A DNA stretch of 25,637 nucleotides, taken from NCBI GenBank assembly GCA_039024295.1, contig JBCDIQ010000030.1, forward strand, positions 1-25,637, written 5' to 3'. Positions 17,815 through 25,637 of the stretch are shown here, piece by piece. Position numbers and translations under genes: made by a program. Each line of letters begins with the position of its first letter. The stretch's first letter is position 1. The stretch is from JBCDIQ01 sp039024295. GTDB lineage: Bacteria > Bacteroidota > Bacteroidia > J057. Below the pieces are notes generated by a model that saw only the letters and a list, made by a program, of their open reading frames with translations, did no database searches and was not told the DNA's origin.

Positions 17815-18789
17815 ATGAGCAATGCACTTACATCTATTCAAGCACCCATTGCAGAGGAGCTGGCCTACTTTGATAAGTACTTCCGCTCAGCAATGCGCAC
17901 CGATGTCTCCTTGCTCGACAAAATTACCCGTTATCTGCTGAAACGAAAAGGCAAGCAAGTTCGTCCCATGCTGGTGCTGTTTAGTGCCCAACTTGCAGGT
18001 GGCATCACTCCCTCTACTTATCGAGGAGCAGCCCTGGTAGAGTTGCTTCACACCGCAACCCTTATCCATGACGATGTCGTGGATGATTCGGATGAACGCC
18101 GGGGGTTCTTTTCCATCAATGCACTTTGGAAAAATAAAATCGCCGTTTTGGTGGGGGATTTTTTGCTTTCTCGTGGCATGTTGATGGCTTTGGAGCATGA
18201 TGATTTTGAATTGTTGCGTATCAATTCTAAAGCTGTGAAGCTAATAGCTGAAGGGGAATTGCTCCAAATGGAAAAATCACGTCTTCTTAACATTGATGAA
18301 GCGGTTTATTTGGAGATTATCCGACAGAAAACGGCTTCTTTATTTGCTTCCTGCTGCGAATGTGGAGCTGCCAGTGCTACGGAGTCGGCCGAAATTATCG
18401 AAACCTTGCACAACTTTGGAGAAAAGTTGGGCATTGCCTTCCAGATAAAAGACGACTTATTTGACTACGGGAAGGATGATGTGGGTAAACCAAGGGGCAT
18501 TGATATCAAGGAACGGAAAATGACCTTGCCCTTGATTCATGTACTCAATAAGTCTAGCTGGCGAGAGCGAAGGCGACTGGTAAACATCGTAAAAAATCAC
18601 AACACCGATCCCCAGAAGGTGAAGTATTTGATTGACTATGTTTACGATAATGGAGGGATCTCCTATTCTGAGCGGGTCATGCACGAATACGTTCGGGATG
18701 CCAAAAACCTGCTTAATGGATTTGAGTCCTCTCCCGCCCGAGAATCGCTAACGGCCTTGATTGACTACACCGTAAATCGTAAGAAATAA
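17815..18789 (+). CDS. Long-chain polyprenyl diphosphate synthase
   Basis: A 324-residue trans-prenyltransferase that would extend allylic diphosphates with isopentenyl diphosphate to make the side chain of menaquinone. Both aspartate-rich motifs are intact: DDVVD (residues 86-90, inside LIHDDVVDDSDERRG) and DDLFD (213-217, inside FQIKDDLFDYG). GKQVRP at 46-51 is the usual IPP-binding region. The residues four and five before the first motif are small (Thr82, Ala81), as in enzymes making long chains; exact chain length cannot be read from sequence. The frame is open further upstream, to 17455, but that part overlaps the divergent giant gene, so the ATG at 17815 just after a promoter-like octamer is chosen. 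It is nearest to IspB/octaprenyl-type enzymes. Confidence 0.93.
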   Translation: MSNALTSIQAPIAEELAYFDKYFRSAMRTDVSLLDKITRYLLKRKGKQVRPMLVLFSAQLAGGITPSTYRGAALVELLHTATLIHDDVVDDSDERRGFFSINALWKNKIAVLVGDFLLSRGMLMALEHDDFELLRINSKAVKLIAEGELLQMEKSRLLNIDEAVYLEIIRQKTASLFASCCECGAASATESAEIIETLHNFGEKLGIAFQIKDDLFDYGKDDVGKPRGIDIKERKMTLPLIHVLNKSSWRERRRLVNIVKNHNTDPQKVKYLIDYVYDNGGISYSERVMHEYVRDAKNLLNGFESSPARESLTALIDYTVNRKK

Positions 18790-18884
18790 TGGAATGGGTC
18801 TTTTGCTGGTAAAGCTGGTACGGAAAAACCTGAAACCTCACAGCTAATACCTTCAACCTATTCTCTGTATTTACCAACTTTTGT

Positions 18885-18892
18885 TACCTTTG
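18885..18892 (+). promoter_or_regulatory. Putative -7 element for the STAS-rnz-yhhQ unit
   Basis: TACCTTTG, the same octamer as upstream of the polyprenyl synthase gene, lies 18 nt before the ATG at 18911. It fits TAnnTTTG. The implied leader is very short and no clear -33 partner is visible. Confidence 0.45.
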
Positions 18893-18910
18893 AGGATAAA
18901 ACAGAACGCT

Positions 18911-19318
18911 ATGAGATTTGAAAAAAGCACTTCTGATAACTATATCACAATAAAACTGCTCGAAAATAAGCTGGACACCCGCTACGCTGCTAACTTAAAA
19001 AGTGAATTCGTGGCCTGGCATGCTTCAGGTTCAAGGTGCCTGATCCTCAATATGTCAGACGTTCAGTATGTGGACAGTTCTGGACTAAGTGCCATCCTAA
19101 CCGGAAACCGTTTATTTGAGTCTTCTAACGGCTTAGTGGTGATGTGTTGCCTCAACGACCACGTTCAGAAATTGGTCACCATTTCAAAACTAGACAGTGT
19201 CCTCAATATCCTGCCTACTGAAGAGGAGTCCAGAGAAGCGATTTTTATGCACATTCTTCAATCGGAAATTGAAGACGAAGTAGCAGAAGAAGGGGAAGTG
19301 GCCAGTTCCGATATGTAA
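18911..19318 (+). CDS. STAS domain protein, anti-anti-sigma factor-like
   Basis: A 135-residue single-domain STAS protein. The signature DVQYVDSSGLSAIL (residues 50-63) holds the serine phosphorylated in SpoIIAA-type proteins (S57, the second of DSSG). In the classical system such proteins release a sigma factor by binding an anti-sigma kinase; no kinase or sigma gene is in this window, so the partner is unknown. The C-terminus after about residue 105 is an acidic tail (SEIEDEVAEEGEVASSDM). The ATG at 18911 is preferred to a TTG at 18881, which would lie before the promoter-like octamer. RNase Z follows 57 nt downstream; to my knowledge this STAS-rnz order recurs in Bacteroidota. Confidence 0.87.
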   Translation: MRFEKSTSDNYITIKLLENKLDTRYAANLKSEFVAWHASGSRCLILNMSDVQYVDSSGLSAILTGNRLFESSNGLVVMCCLNDHVQKLVTISKLDSVLNILPTEEESREAIFMHILQSEIEDEVAEEGEVASSDM

Positions 19319-19375
19319 GTGCATCCAATCAGGGGACGTTCAGCAACTGTACATTCAGTTTGATGCGTCCATTTT

Positions 19376-20299
19376 ATGCTCCGAGTTCAAATACTAGGTA
19401 CAACAGCGGCAGTCCCTGCGCACTCCCGCCTCCCCTCGGCACAGGTTGTGTCGTTTAGGGATAGATATTACCTGATTGATTGTGGGGAGGCGACCCAGCT
19501 ACAGATGTTGCGGTATAGGATCCGATATTCCCGCCTGGATGCCATTTTTATTTCCCATATGCACCTGGACCATATTTTAGGGCTACCGGGCTTACTGGCA
19601 ACCATGAGCCTCTATGGCCGCAATTTTCCCCTTAAATTGTATGGTCCTGCTGCCCTCAAAGGGGTGCTGGACATGCTGCTGGAGGAGTCCGGGTCTTTTT
19701 TGACCTATGAACTAGAATTCATTCCTACCAATGATTTTGAGCCGGGTTCGGAACTTTTTAGTACGCCTTATCTTTCTGTTAAGGCCTTACCGTTGGATCA
19801 CCGGATTTTTTGCAGGGGCTTCCTGTTTCAGGAAGTTAACAAAAGGCCGCGGTTTAATTTTTACCATGCCAAAAGTCTCGAAATTCCCAATCAGTTTTTT
19901 GGCTTGCTAAAACAAGGAAATGCAGTTGAGCTGCCTGACGGTCGCGTTATTCAACCAGAAGAAGTGCTCCATCCTCCTGAAGCACCTCTTTCATATGCCT
20001 ATTGCTCGGATACCCGGTACCATATGCCCTTGACCTCCCACATTGAAGGAAGTAACCTCCTGTACCATGAGTCTACCTTCATGAAAAACCTGCAGGAAAA
20101 GGCAAACGAAACCTACCATAGCACCACCATAGATGCTGCGCGGATTGCTGAAAAGGCAGGGGTCCAGCAACTGATCCTCGGACATTATTCGGCAAGGTAC
20201 AGAGATTTGCAGCCTCTGCTGGAGGAAGCTCGTGAGGTTTTTCCCAATACGGACCTTGCTCTGGAAGGCCGTATCTTTAATCTTCAGGACTATGTTTAA
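19376..20299 (+). CDS. rnz: Ribonuclease Z (tRNA 3'-end endonuclease)
   Basis: A 307-residue metallo-beta-lactamase-fold nuclease that removes 3' trailers from tRNA precursors. All zinc ligands can be placed: HxHxDH at H61, H63, D65 and H66 (SHMHLDHILGLPGL), H142 in PLDHRIFCRGF, D212 in YCSDTRY, and H270 in LGHYSARY. LIDCGEATQ (33-41) and PSAQ near the N-terminus are also family hallmarks. Length is typical of the short RNase Z form. The stop codon overlaps the start of the queuosine-precursor transporter gene by 8 nt, so the two are probably translated together. Confidence 0.95.
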   Translation: MLRVQILGTTAAVPAHSRLPSAQVVSFRDRYYLIDCGEATQLQMLRYRIRYSRLDAIFISHMHLDHILGLPGLLATMSLYGRNFPLKLYGPAALKGVLDMLLEESGSFLTYELEFIPTNDFEPGSELFSTPYLSVKALPLDHRIFCRGFLFQEVNKRPRFNFYHAKSLEIPNQFFGLLKQGNAVELPDGRVIQPEEVLHPPEAPLSYAYCSDTRYHMPLTSHIEGSNLLYHESTFMKNLQEKANETYHSTTIDAARIAEKAGVQQLILGHYSARYRDLQPLLEEAREVFPNTDLALEGRIFNLQDYV

Positions 20300-21059
20300 A
20301 CGCGAAAACCTGCTGTTTATATTTTTGGGAGGCTTTTTTATCACCAATGCGTTGATCGCGGAGTTTATCGGGGTTAAAATCTTTTCCCTGGAGGCCAGTT
20401 TTGGCGTTGATCCTGTGGATTGGTCTTTCCTTGGTCAGGAAAATTTATCATTCAACCTGACTGCGGGCGTGCTTTTATGGCCTGTCGTGTTCATTATGAC
20501 CGATATCATCAATGAATACTATGGAAAGAAGGGGGTGAGGCTGCTTTCCTATCTCACGGTCGGGTTGATTTCATATGCTTTTTTGATGGTTACCCTGGCT
20601 ATTAAAGTGGTGCCAGCCGAATTTTGGCTGGGCATTAACCAGGACATAAGCCCCAGCATTGATGTTGCCTACAAACGTGTATTTGGACAAGGGCTGGGCA
20701 TCATTGTGGGATCCCTTGGTGCGTTTTTGATTGGGCAAATTGTGGATGTGACGGTTTTTCAATGGCTCCGCAAATTTACCGGCTCTTCCAAAATATGGTT
20801 ACGTGCAACGGGTTCTACCCTGGTGTCCCAATTGATTGATAGCTTCGTGGTGTTATTCATTGCCTTCTACGTATTTCCAGAGGCTGCCTTGAAGTGGCCC
20901 TTTGCCCAGGTGCTGGCCGTGGGAACTGTAAATTATGTGTATAAATTTTCCATGGCCATCCTACTGACCCCCCTGCTGTATGTGGTTCATTATGCCATTG
21001 ACGCATACCTGGGAGAAGAGCGATCCAAAGAGTTGGTCTCAAAGGCCAGTGAGGAGTAG
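20292..21059 (+). CDS. yhhQ: Queuosine precursor transporter (YhhQ family)
   Basis: A 255-residue inner-membrane protein with about six hydrophobic segments. Family landmarks are WPVVFIMTDIINEYYGKKGV (about residues 56-75) and the late motif ATGSTLVSQLIDSFVVLFIA (about 175-194), characteristic of COG1738/YhhQ, whose E. coli member imports preQ0/preQ1 for the queuosine modification of tRNA. The ATG at 20292 overlaps the end of rnz by 8 nt and starts directly before the first membrane segment; an upstream in-frame ATG at 20232 would add 20 residues lying inside rnz. No preQ1 riboswitch is recognisable, as expected for an internal operon gene. A hairpin terminator follows at once. Confidence 0.92.
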   Translation: MFKRENLLFIFLGGFFITNALIAEFIGVKIFSLEASFGVDPVDWSFLGQENLSFNLTAGVLLWPVVFIMTDIINEYYGKKGVRLLSYLTVGLISYAFLMVTLAIKVVPAEFWLGINQDISPSIDVAYKRVFGQGLGIIVGSLGAFLIGQIVDVTVFQWLRKFTGSSKIWLRATGSTLVSQLIDSFVVLFIAFYVFPEAALKWPFAQVLAVGTVNYVYKFSMAILLTPLLYVVHYAIDAYLGEERSKELVSKASEE

Positions 21060-21084
21060 AAAGGGATAACTTGAGCCCTTTTTT
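21060..21084 (+). terminator. Terminator after the yhhQ gene
   Basis: AAAGGG (21060-21065) pairs with CCCTTT (21076-21081) around a 10-nt loop and runs into TTT to 21084. It begins right after the stop codon. The stem is short but the T run is clear. Confidence 0.55.
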
Positions 21085-21418
21085 AGCCTTGAGCCTCCTT
21101 CATATTTCCTAATATTGATGGGGCAAAAATAAAGTTCCTTACCCATTTATATTACGTTTCTTATTGGTCAATTTACAGTTTTTTAAAACCTGAATATTGA
21201 AAGTTGTAATAATCGTCTCAGAGAAGCGGAAATTTAGCAAGATCTACCACCTGTATGTACCATTATTGCAGAATAAACCGGTTTTTTTGAACTAAGCGAT
21301 AGTAGAATTATTTGTAAGACATTACTGTTTTGTTTTCATTTTTTTTTCTTAGATTCGTATCTAATTGCTGAGGCGTAGTAATTTCTGAGCTTTGTTTGCG
21401 TTAGTTTAGCGTACAAAA
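21085..21418 (+). other. AT-rich intergenic region upstream of the GTG-start gene
   Basis: No gene is visible on either strand. The region is AT-rich, with several T runs. One weak promoter-like arrangement is a TTTTTTTG near 21281-21288 followed, after about 18 nt, by TTATTTG; it does not match the consensus exactly. The region ends in the short leader ORF starting at 21419. Confidence 0.4.
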
Positions 21419-21475
21419 ATGAAGTTGTCCCCTGTTTTCTTACTCCAATCTAAATTGCGTAATCTGCCTCTATAG
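21419..21475 (+). CDS. Possible 18-codon leader ORF abutting the next start
   Basis: An ATG at 21419 opens an 18-residue frame (MKLSPVFLLQSKLRNLPL) that stops with TAG at 21473-21475. The G of that stop is the G of the GTG start of the 511-residue gene, a TAGTG arrangement like the TAATG overlaps of coupled genes. It may only be a chance frame; the tight junction and the weak GTG start are why it is listed. Confidence 0.3.
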   Translation: MKLSPVFLLQSKLRNLPL

Positions 21476-23010
21476 TGGATATACTAGAACGAATAGTTGA
21501 AAACCTTACCAGCGACGAAGTCAGGCGCTTTAAAATTCTGTCCAATCGCTTTAAAGCTGATGAGGAAAAAAAGCTACTGATATTATTCGATGCTATCAGA
21601 GCAGGGCAATATAAGTCAGTAGAGGAGGACGTCATCACTCAGCTCTACGGAGATACCTCATCAAAATCCAAAAACAGCTACTACAGATTAAGGAACAAAC
21701 TGTTGAGCAACCTCGAAAAGAGCTTGCTTTTTTACCATTACAACTACAAGAACACCATTGAATCCTACAGCAATATCCAGTTGGCAACGCTGTTTAGAGA
21801 ACGTGGGATTTATAAAGAGGCTTTTCACTACCTCAAAAAGGCTGAGCGAGTGGCACAGAGCTATGATCAGTTCAATGTGTTAGAGGTAATATTTGATGCC
21901 ATGGTTCAATTGGCGGCCGGTTCCGCAACAGTTGACATGGACATTGAAGATATCCTTAAAAAACGGAAAGCCAATCATAAAAATATTGAAATCCAGCGAT
22001 CCATCACAGAGGTGTTGGCTGTTATTTCCATTCGCCTGAATAAGTTCAATTTTTCCCGAAATAAAGATCGGGAAGTTGTGCTCAACATGATGGAAGAGGC
22101 GAGGCAACTGTTGGAAGAGCATGCAAGCATATTCAACTCTGCAAATGGGAAGATTTCTATTTACAGGACTGTTGTAGCCATCCTGTTACAGAAGCAGGCA
22201 TACGAGGAATTGATTCATTATATCGAGGATACCTTTGAGGACTTTGAATCAAATGATGTCTTTACGAAAGAAACACATGAAGACCGCCTCAAAATGCGAA
22301 TTTGGCGCGTCAACTCCCTGCGAAAGCTCTTGCGGCTTGATGAGGAAGCTGAACAGGTAAAGCTACTTTGGGATGACCTAAAGAAATACAAAGGCCTCCA
22401 CATGAAGCAATATGTATTTCATTATTATGCTTCCAAAGCGATCAATGATCAGCTGAGAGGCCAGATCGATGATGCTGGAGAAGCCCTAAAGGTTGCCCTG
22501 GAGACTAGAGAAATTATGTCCAATCCGCGTGATCAGTTGGTGATTTACCTGAGCCAAGCCGGACAATTCTTCTATCAAGAGCTCTATTCACGTGCGTTCG
22601 ATTCCCTGCAAAAAATCTTCTCCCACAAAGACTTCGAGAAAGGCTTGGATGAAGAGGTAAGGTTTTACATTGCCATCTTTGACCTGGTAAACGGATACGA
22701 ATCTAAAAACTATGGTTACGTAGAATCGAAATACAAGAAATTTAAGAAGAAGTTTAAAAAGCAACTAAAAGACGAATACTACGCAAAAGCCGAAAAATTC
22801 AGTGAACTCATTATGCGCCTGAACATGGCGGCAGTTGAAGGGCGAAAAGTATTTCTCAAAAGTGCCTATACCAACTTTGTGAAGGATTTTGAACCTTCTG
22901 AAGTAGCTGATAACGCCATCATCATGTATGAGCTATACCTCAAGGCTAAATTAGAGGAAAAGCCCTATTACGAGGTATTTCGTGAGCACATTGAGGAGAA
23001 CGCCAAGTAA
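21475..23010 (+). CDS. Unrecognised all-helical (TPR-like) protein, GTG start
   Basis: A 511-residue protein with no signal peptide or membrane segment, rich in Lys, Glu, Leu and Tyr and predicted from its pattern to be almost wholly helical. Stretches such as TLFRERGIYKEAFHYLKKAE, QAGQFFYQELYSRAFDSLQK and ASKAINDQLRGQIDDAGEAL look like divergent TPR-type helix pairs. The N-terminus (MDILERIVENLTSDEVRRFK) and the lysine-rich KYKKFKKKFKKQLKDEYYAK near 421-440 are distinctive. I do not recognise a named family; similar uncharacterised proteins occur in Saprospiria as far as I recall. The GTG at 21475 is chosen because a stop (TAA at 21460) lies just upstream in frame and the next in-frame ATG is about 140 codons away. 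A membrane glycosyltransferase gene follows after 61 nt. Confidence 0.8.
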   Translation: MDILERIVENLTSDEVRRFKILSNRFKADEEKKLLILFDAIRAGQYKSVEEDVITQLYGDTSSKSKNSYYRLRNKLLSNLEKSLLFYHYNYKNTIESYSNIQLATLFRERGIYKEAFHYLKKAERVAQSYDQFNVLEVIFDAMVQLAAGSATVDMDIEDILKKRKANHKNIEIQRSITEVLAVISIRLNKFNFSRNKDREVVLNMMEEARQLLEEHASIFNSANGKISIYRTVVAILLQKQAYEELIHYIEDTFEDFESNDVFTKETHEDRLKMRIWRVNSLRKLLRLDEEAEQVKLLWDDLKKYKGLHMKQYVFHYYASKAINDQLRGQIDDAGEALKVALETREIMSNPRDQLVIYLSQAGQFFYQELYSRAFDSLQKIFSHKDFEKGLDEEVRFYIAIFDLVNGYESKNYGYVESKYKKFKKKFKKQLKDEYYAKAEKFSELIMRLNMAAVEGRKVFLKSAYTNFVKDFEPSEVADNAIIMYELYLKAKLEEKPYYEVFREHIEENAK

Positions 23011-23071
23011 GTTCGGTTTTGGTCAGCGATACCCCATTTGGGAATGAGAAGGTATTTTGTACTTTCGATCT

Positions 23072-24679
23072 ATGTTTGGGCTTCCTACCGACAGGATAAA
23101 AACTTCCGGTTTAAATGAGTTAGCCAAAGATCCTACCTTTTGGGCTGTTTGGGGGGTAATAGGGATATTGATCGCCTCAAGATGGCCTGCCCTGAACATC
23201 CCCTATTTTTGGGATGAAGCTTGGGTGTATGTGCCGGCGGTGAAAGCTATGGCCCAGAATGGCCCAAGTATGCTGCCGAGTGTAATTCCAGATGATCTTT
23301 CTCGCGGCCACCCATTGCTGTTTCACTTTTTGGGAGGAATATGGATAAAGGTATTTGGTGCTGGGTTTGTATCACTTCACGGATTTGCACTTACCATTTC
23401 CTGCTGTTTATTGTTTGCTGTCTACCTGTTGGGTCGAACCTTTTTCTCCCCTATTGTTGGCCTATTTACAGCCATATTGTTGGGCATCCAACCGGTATTT
23501 CAGGCACAAGCCAGCATGGTCCTGCCAGAGGTAATGTTGGCCTTGTGGTCTGTGTTATGTGTGTACCACTACCTCAAAGGAAATGCTGGGGGATACATCA
23601 TTTTTGGTGCTGCACTTGCTTTGACAAAAGAAACTGGATTGGTGCTGATCGGAATCCTGGGTCTTTGGACCCTGGTTGACTTTTTGGTTATCCGAAAAAT
23701 GAGGCTCCTTTCATGGGAGACGATTCGCCCCCTGTTGATTCTTAGCGTTCCATTTGGGGTGGTTTCTGCCTTCTTTATTCTTCAATACGCTACCTTAGGC
23801 TGGCTCTTCTATCCGGGGCATACAGACCTACTTGTAAAAGACTTTGGGGTATTTGAAGAAAAGGTCATTTTCTTCTATCGTTTTTTGTTTGAGGAGCAGG
23901 GGAGGTATGTGATGACCATAACCTTATTTACTGTTTGTGCATGTGCTGGGATAAGTAAAAGCAAGGCAATAAACTTATTGTATCTGGTCATCCCTTTCTT
24001 GGCCATACTGGTCTACCTGGAGCCTAAATTCCTGCACAAAAGTCTCACCGTTTGTTTGATCCTCCTCATGTGGTTAATTCTGATGTATAGGTTGTGGGAC
24101 CTTGCAAAGGTATATCGATTTTCCGCTACCCCCATCTTACTCATTCCTCTGTTTATTCTCGGGTACCTGGCTTTTTCCTCGGCAAATTTTTCTACCCTCA
24201 GGTACCTGATGAGCCTGTTTCCTTTTTTCCTCCTGTTAGTGGTTTGGGGACTTGAAGTTTCATTGATGAAATTTAGGTGGGTGTTTTACTTATCTATCCT
24301 GATCATTTGTGGCTCCGTTCTGTTTCTCTCGAACGGAAAAGATGCCATCTCTGATTGTTACCCTAACTATGTAGATGCGGTGAGGTTAGGAGAAGAAGTT
24401 GTACACTACCTCGAACACAATAACTTATACGGACAATCCTTGGCCACGAGCTTTATAATGGGGATTTATATCACTCAACCTTCAGCAGGTTACAGAAAGA
24501 CCTCTAAGGAGTTTAAGCGGGTCTACAATTATTTTGCGCGCGAGGCTACCTATTTCCTGATCGGAAACATGGAACCTAACGCCAAGGCACTGCAGTACCT
24601 TAATGAGAAGGAAAATATAACCCTCGTCAAGCGTTTTGAAAAAGGCCCTGGTTGGTTCGAGCTTTACAAAAAAGAGTAA
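23072..24679 (+). CDS. GT-C type membrane glycosyltransferase (PMT/ArnT-like)
   Basis: A 535-residue polytopic membrane protein with roughly eleven or more hydrophobic helices and a soluble C-terminal part. The first extracytoplasmic loop carries PYFWDEAW (D48, E49), the acidic pair typical of GT-C enzymes that use polyprenyl-phosphate sugar donors, followed by GHPLLFHFLGG and later MVLPEVMLALW and LTKETGLVLIG, matching the dolichyl-phosphate-mannose-protein mannosyltransferase/ArnT superfamily. It would transfer a sugar from a lipid carrier on the outer face of the inner membrane; donor and acceptor are unknown. The ATG at 23072 is preferred to a TTG at 23057. TACTTTCG at 23060-23067 is one base off the -7 consensus but too close to the start for a normal leader. 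The gene may be co-transcribed with the upstream helical protein. Confidence 0.85.
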   Translation: MFGLPTDRIKTSGLNELAKDPTFWAVWGVIGILIASRWPALNIPYFWDEAWVYVPAVKAMAQNGPSMLPSVIPDDLSRGHPLLFHFLGGIWIKVFGAGFVSLHGFALTISCCLLFAVYLLGRTFFSPIVGLFTAILLGIQPVFQAQASMVLPEVMLALWSVLCVYHYLKGNAGGYIIFGAALALTKETGLVLIGILGLWTLVDFLVIRKMRLLSWETIRPLLILSVPFGVVSAFFILQYATLGWLFYPGHTDLLVKDFGVFEEKVIFFYRFLFEEQGRYVMTITLFTVCACAGISKSKAINLLYLVIPFLAILVYLEPKFLHKSLTVCLILLMWLILMYRLWDLAKVYRFSATPILLIPLFILGYLAFSSANFSTLRYLMSLFPFFLLLVVWGLEVSLMKFRWVFYLSILIICGSVLFLSNGKDAISDCYPNYVDAVRLGEEVVHYLEHNNLYGQSLATSFIMGIYITQPSAGYRKTSKEFKRVYNYFAREATYFLIGNMEPNAKALQYLNEKENITLVKRFEKGPGWFELYKKE

Positions 24680-25002
24680 ATAAATTTATGTAGGCAGCTT
24701 TATCCTGACAGCTTAAATCGTCACTTGTCCCACAGTGTTAGTGCTATTTTAGTTTGGGAAATAGAATTGCTAACCTTCTATTCATCGTTCCTGATTGCAA
24801 TAAAACAGATGGGAAGGCCCTAAAAGCCAAAGACCTCCCAAGATATGGAAGGCCTTCGGGGAAGCATACGAAAAGTTTATTTTTACTGGTATAATTTACC
24901 AATTTTAGATCAAAAGCTCAACATTTCGCGGGGCAAATGTATAAAAATGTGGACAAATATTCTAACTTTTAGAGGAGCAGCTATCGATTAATGCTGGCAT
25001 AA
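24680..25002. other. Intergenic region with short inverted repeats
   Basis: No gene is seen between these convergent genes. GAAGGCC near 24812 can pair with GGCCTTC near 24852, and the latter lies in a perfect 10-nt palindrome GAAGGCCTTC. ACATTT (24921-24926) and AAATGT (24935-24940) form a 6-bp stem. Neither has a clear T run, so no terminator is called. GT-rich and AT-rich patches otherwise show nothing recognisable. Confidence 0.4.
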
Positions 25003-25581
25003 TTAGCTTTGATTGGGCCTGGCTTCCATCGCCTGAATCCTTTCCTTGAACCCTCCTTGCCAGCTGAGATAGGCGAAGAGTATTCCTGCAAAAAAGATCA
25101 AGGGCGCACGTTCTTCTGAAATATTGTAATCAGACGTAAAAGCCAGCTGCACTGGAATCATGCAAAGCAAAAAAGCAGTAGCTCCTGCAAAAATCTGCTG
25201 GTACCTACGGAAAAATCTTCTTGAAGGTTCGCCCAGAGAAATGGTTAGCAGGGGAATCATGAGGGTGAAAAATGAGACGCCCATGATGGTTTGACGCGAA
25301 ATTGAAGTAATATCAACTCGTCTCAAAAGCTCATCAATAACAGGGGTCGCAAAAATAAGCCCCGCCATTATCCCAAACCCAATAAGGAAAGTCCCTAAAA
25401 AAACCTGTGGCTTTAATTCCAGAAAAATTAGGCCTATCAGAAAAATCCATCCTAATGCCACTCCTAAAAAGGGCATTACGTTTCCATTTAAATAAAAGGG
25501 ACCACGGAGGGCATAATGCCAAGTTCTAAGGTTTGCCCTTACCTCGTGACGGGCTTCACGGTAATCCTGGTCATTTGCCAT
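25003..25581 (-). CDS. Unrecognised five-helix membrane protein
   Basis: A 192-residue protein. It has a charged, probably cytoplasmic N-terminus of about 33 residues (MANDQDYREARHEVRANLRT), then about five hydrophobic segments at roughly 35-55, 58-80, 98-116, 129-150 and 158-175, and a short polar tail. Positively charged loops (LLRRVD, RRFFRRYQ) suggest cytoplasmic sides. I do not recognise the family. The ATG at 25581 shares its A with the stop codon (TAA) of an upstream minus-strand gene, so it is at least the second gene of a unit running in from the right edge. No function is assigned. Confidence 0.75.
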   Translation of the reverse strand: MANDQDYREARHEVRANLRTWHYALRGPFYLNGNVMPFLGVALGWIFLIGLIFLELKPQVFLGTFLIGFGIMAGLIFATPVIDELLRRVDITSISRQTIMGVSFFTLMIPLLTISLGEPSRRFFRRYQQIFAGATAFLLCMIPVQLAFTSDYNISEERAPLIFFAGILFAYLSWQGGFKERIQAMEARPNQS

Positions 25582-25637
25582 TAAAAGAGGATACTGATGA
25601 TAGGAAGAATAAAAAGCAGTGCGATAGTTTTCCCATA
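25581..25637 (-). CDS. C-terminal end of a truncated membrane protein gene
   Basis: The last 57 bases, read on the minus strand, give 18 codons and a stop: YGKTIALLFILPIISILF. The stretch is strongly hydrophobic, like a final membrane helix. The stop overlaps the next start codon as TAATG. Only the 3' end lies in the window, so the product cannot be named. Support comes from the overlap geometry and the membrane character shared with the downstream gene. Confidence 0.5.
   Translation of the reverse strand, partial: YGKTIALLFILPIISILF

Noticed and set aside
24800..24860. GAAGGCC inverted repeat as a terminator or mobile-element end
   Set aside because: Loop of more than 30 nt, no T run, and no transposase or target duplication nearby.

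Overview
The window looks like a chromosomal segment of a Bacteroidota bacterium, most likely a marine or filamentous gliding lineage of the Saprospiria/Lewinella type. The signs are two giant secreted proteins, one ending in a type A and one in a type B type IX secretion (T9SS) sorting domain; typical Bacteroidota neighbour pairs (TPR protein with ribH, STAS protein with RNase Z); weak Shine-Dalgarno signals; and octamers resembling the Bacteroidota -7 promoter element TAnnTTTG. The phylum is a strong inference. The family-level placement is a guess from gene content.

Left third (1-8334): an AT-rich leader precedes a ~2,180-residue exported protein carrying seven FG-GAP/VCBS repeats, an ASPIC/UnbV domain, an SdrD-B-like domain, a DUF7619-like domain and a T9SS type A tail. 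It ends at a strong terminator. Next is a two-gene unit, a membrane-anchored TPR protein overlapping ribH (lumazine synthase), closed by another strong terminator.

Middle (8335-12720): a DUF2167 membrane protein, an M28 zinc peptidase, a DUF433/DUF5615 toxin-antitoxin pair, a convergent DUF481-type outer membrane protein, and an unrecognised gene broken by one -1 frameshift. This is the most accessory-like stretch.

Right half (12721-25637): a minus-strand gene of ~1,660 codons encodes a repeat-rich gliding-motility-associated protein with a T9SS type B (CHU_C) tail. It includes five tandem ~115-residue repeats. Divergent from it runs a plus-strand series: long-chain polyprenyl diphosphate synthase; then STAS anti-anti-sigma-like protein, RNase Z and a YhhQ-type queuosine-precursor transporter (the last two genes overlap); then, after a 415-bp AT-rich gap, an unrecognised helical 511-residue protein with a GTG start and a GT-C type membrane glycosyltransferase. 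At the right edge a minus-strand pair of membrane-protein genes, one truncated by the window, overlaps as TAATG.

I see no CRISPR array, rRNA, tRNA, insertion sequence or prophage. No wholly new system is evident. The best leads are the 18-codon leader ORF abutting the GTG start at 21475, the STAS/RNase Z/queuosine transporter cluster, the frameshifted unknown gene, and the two large repeat proteins with very regular internal periods.
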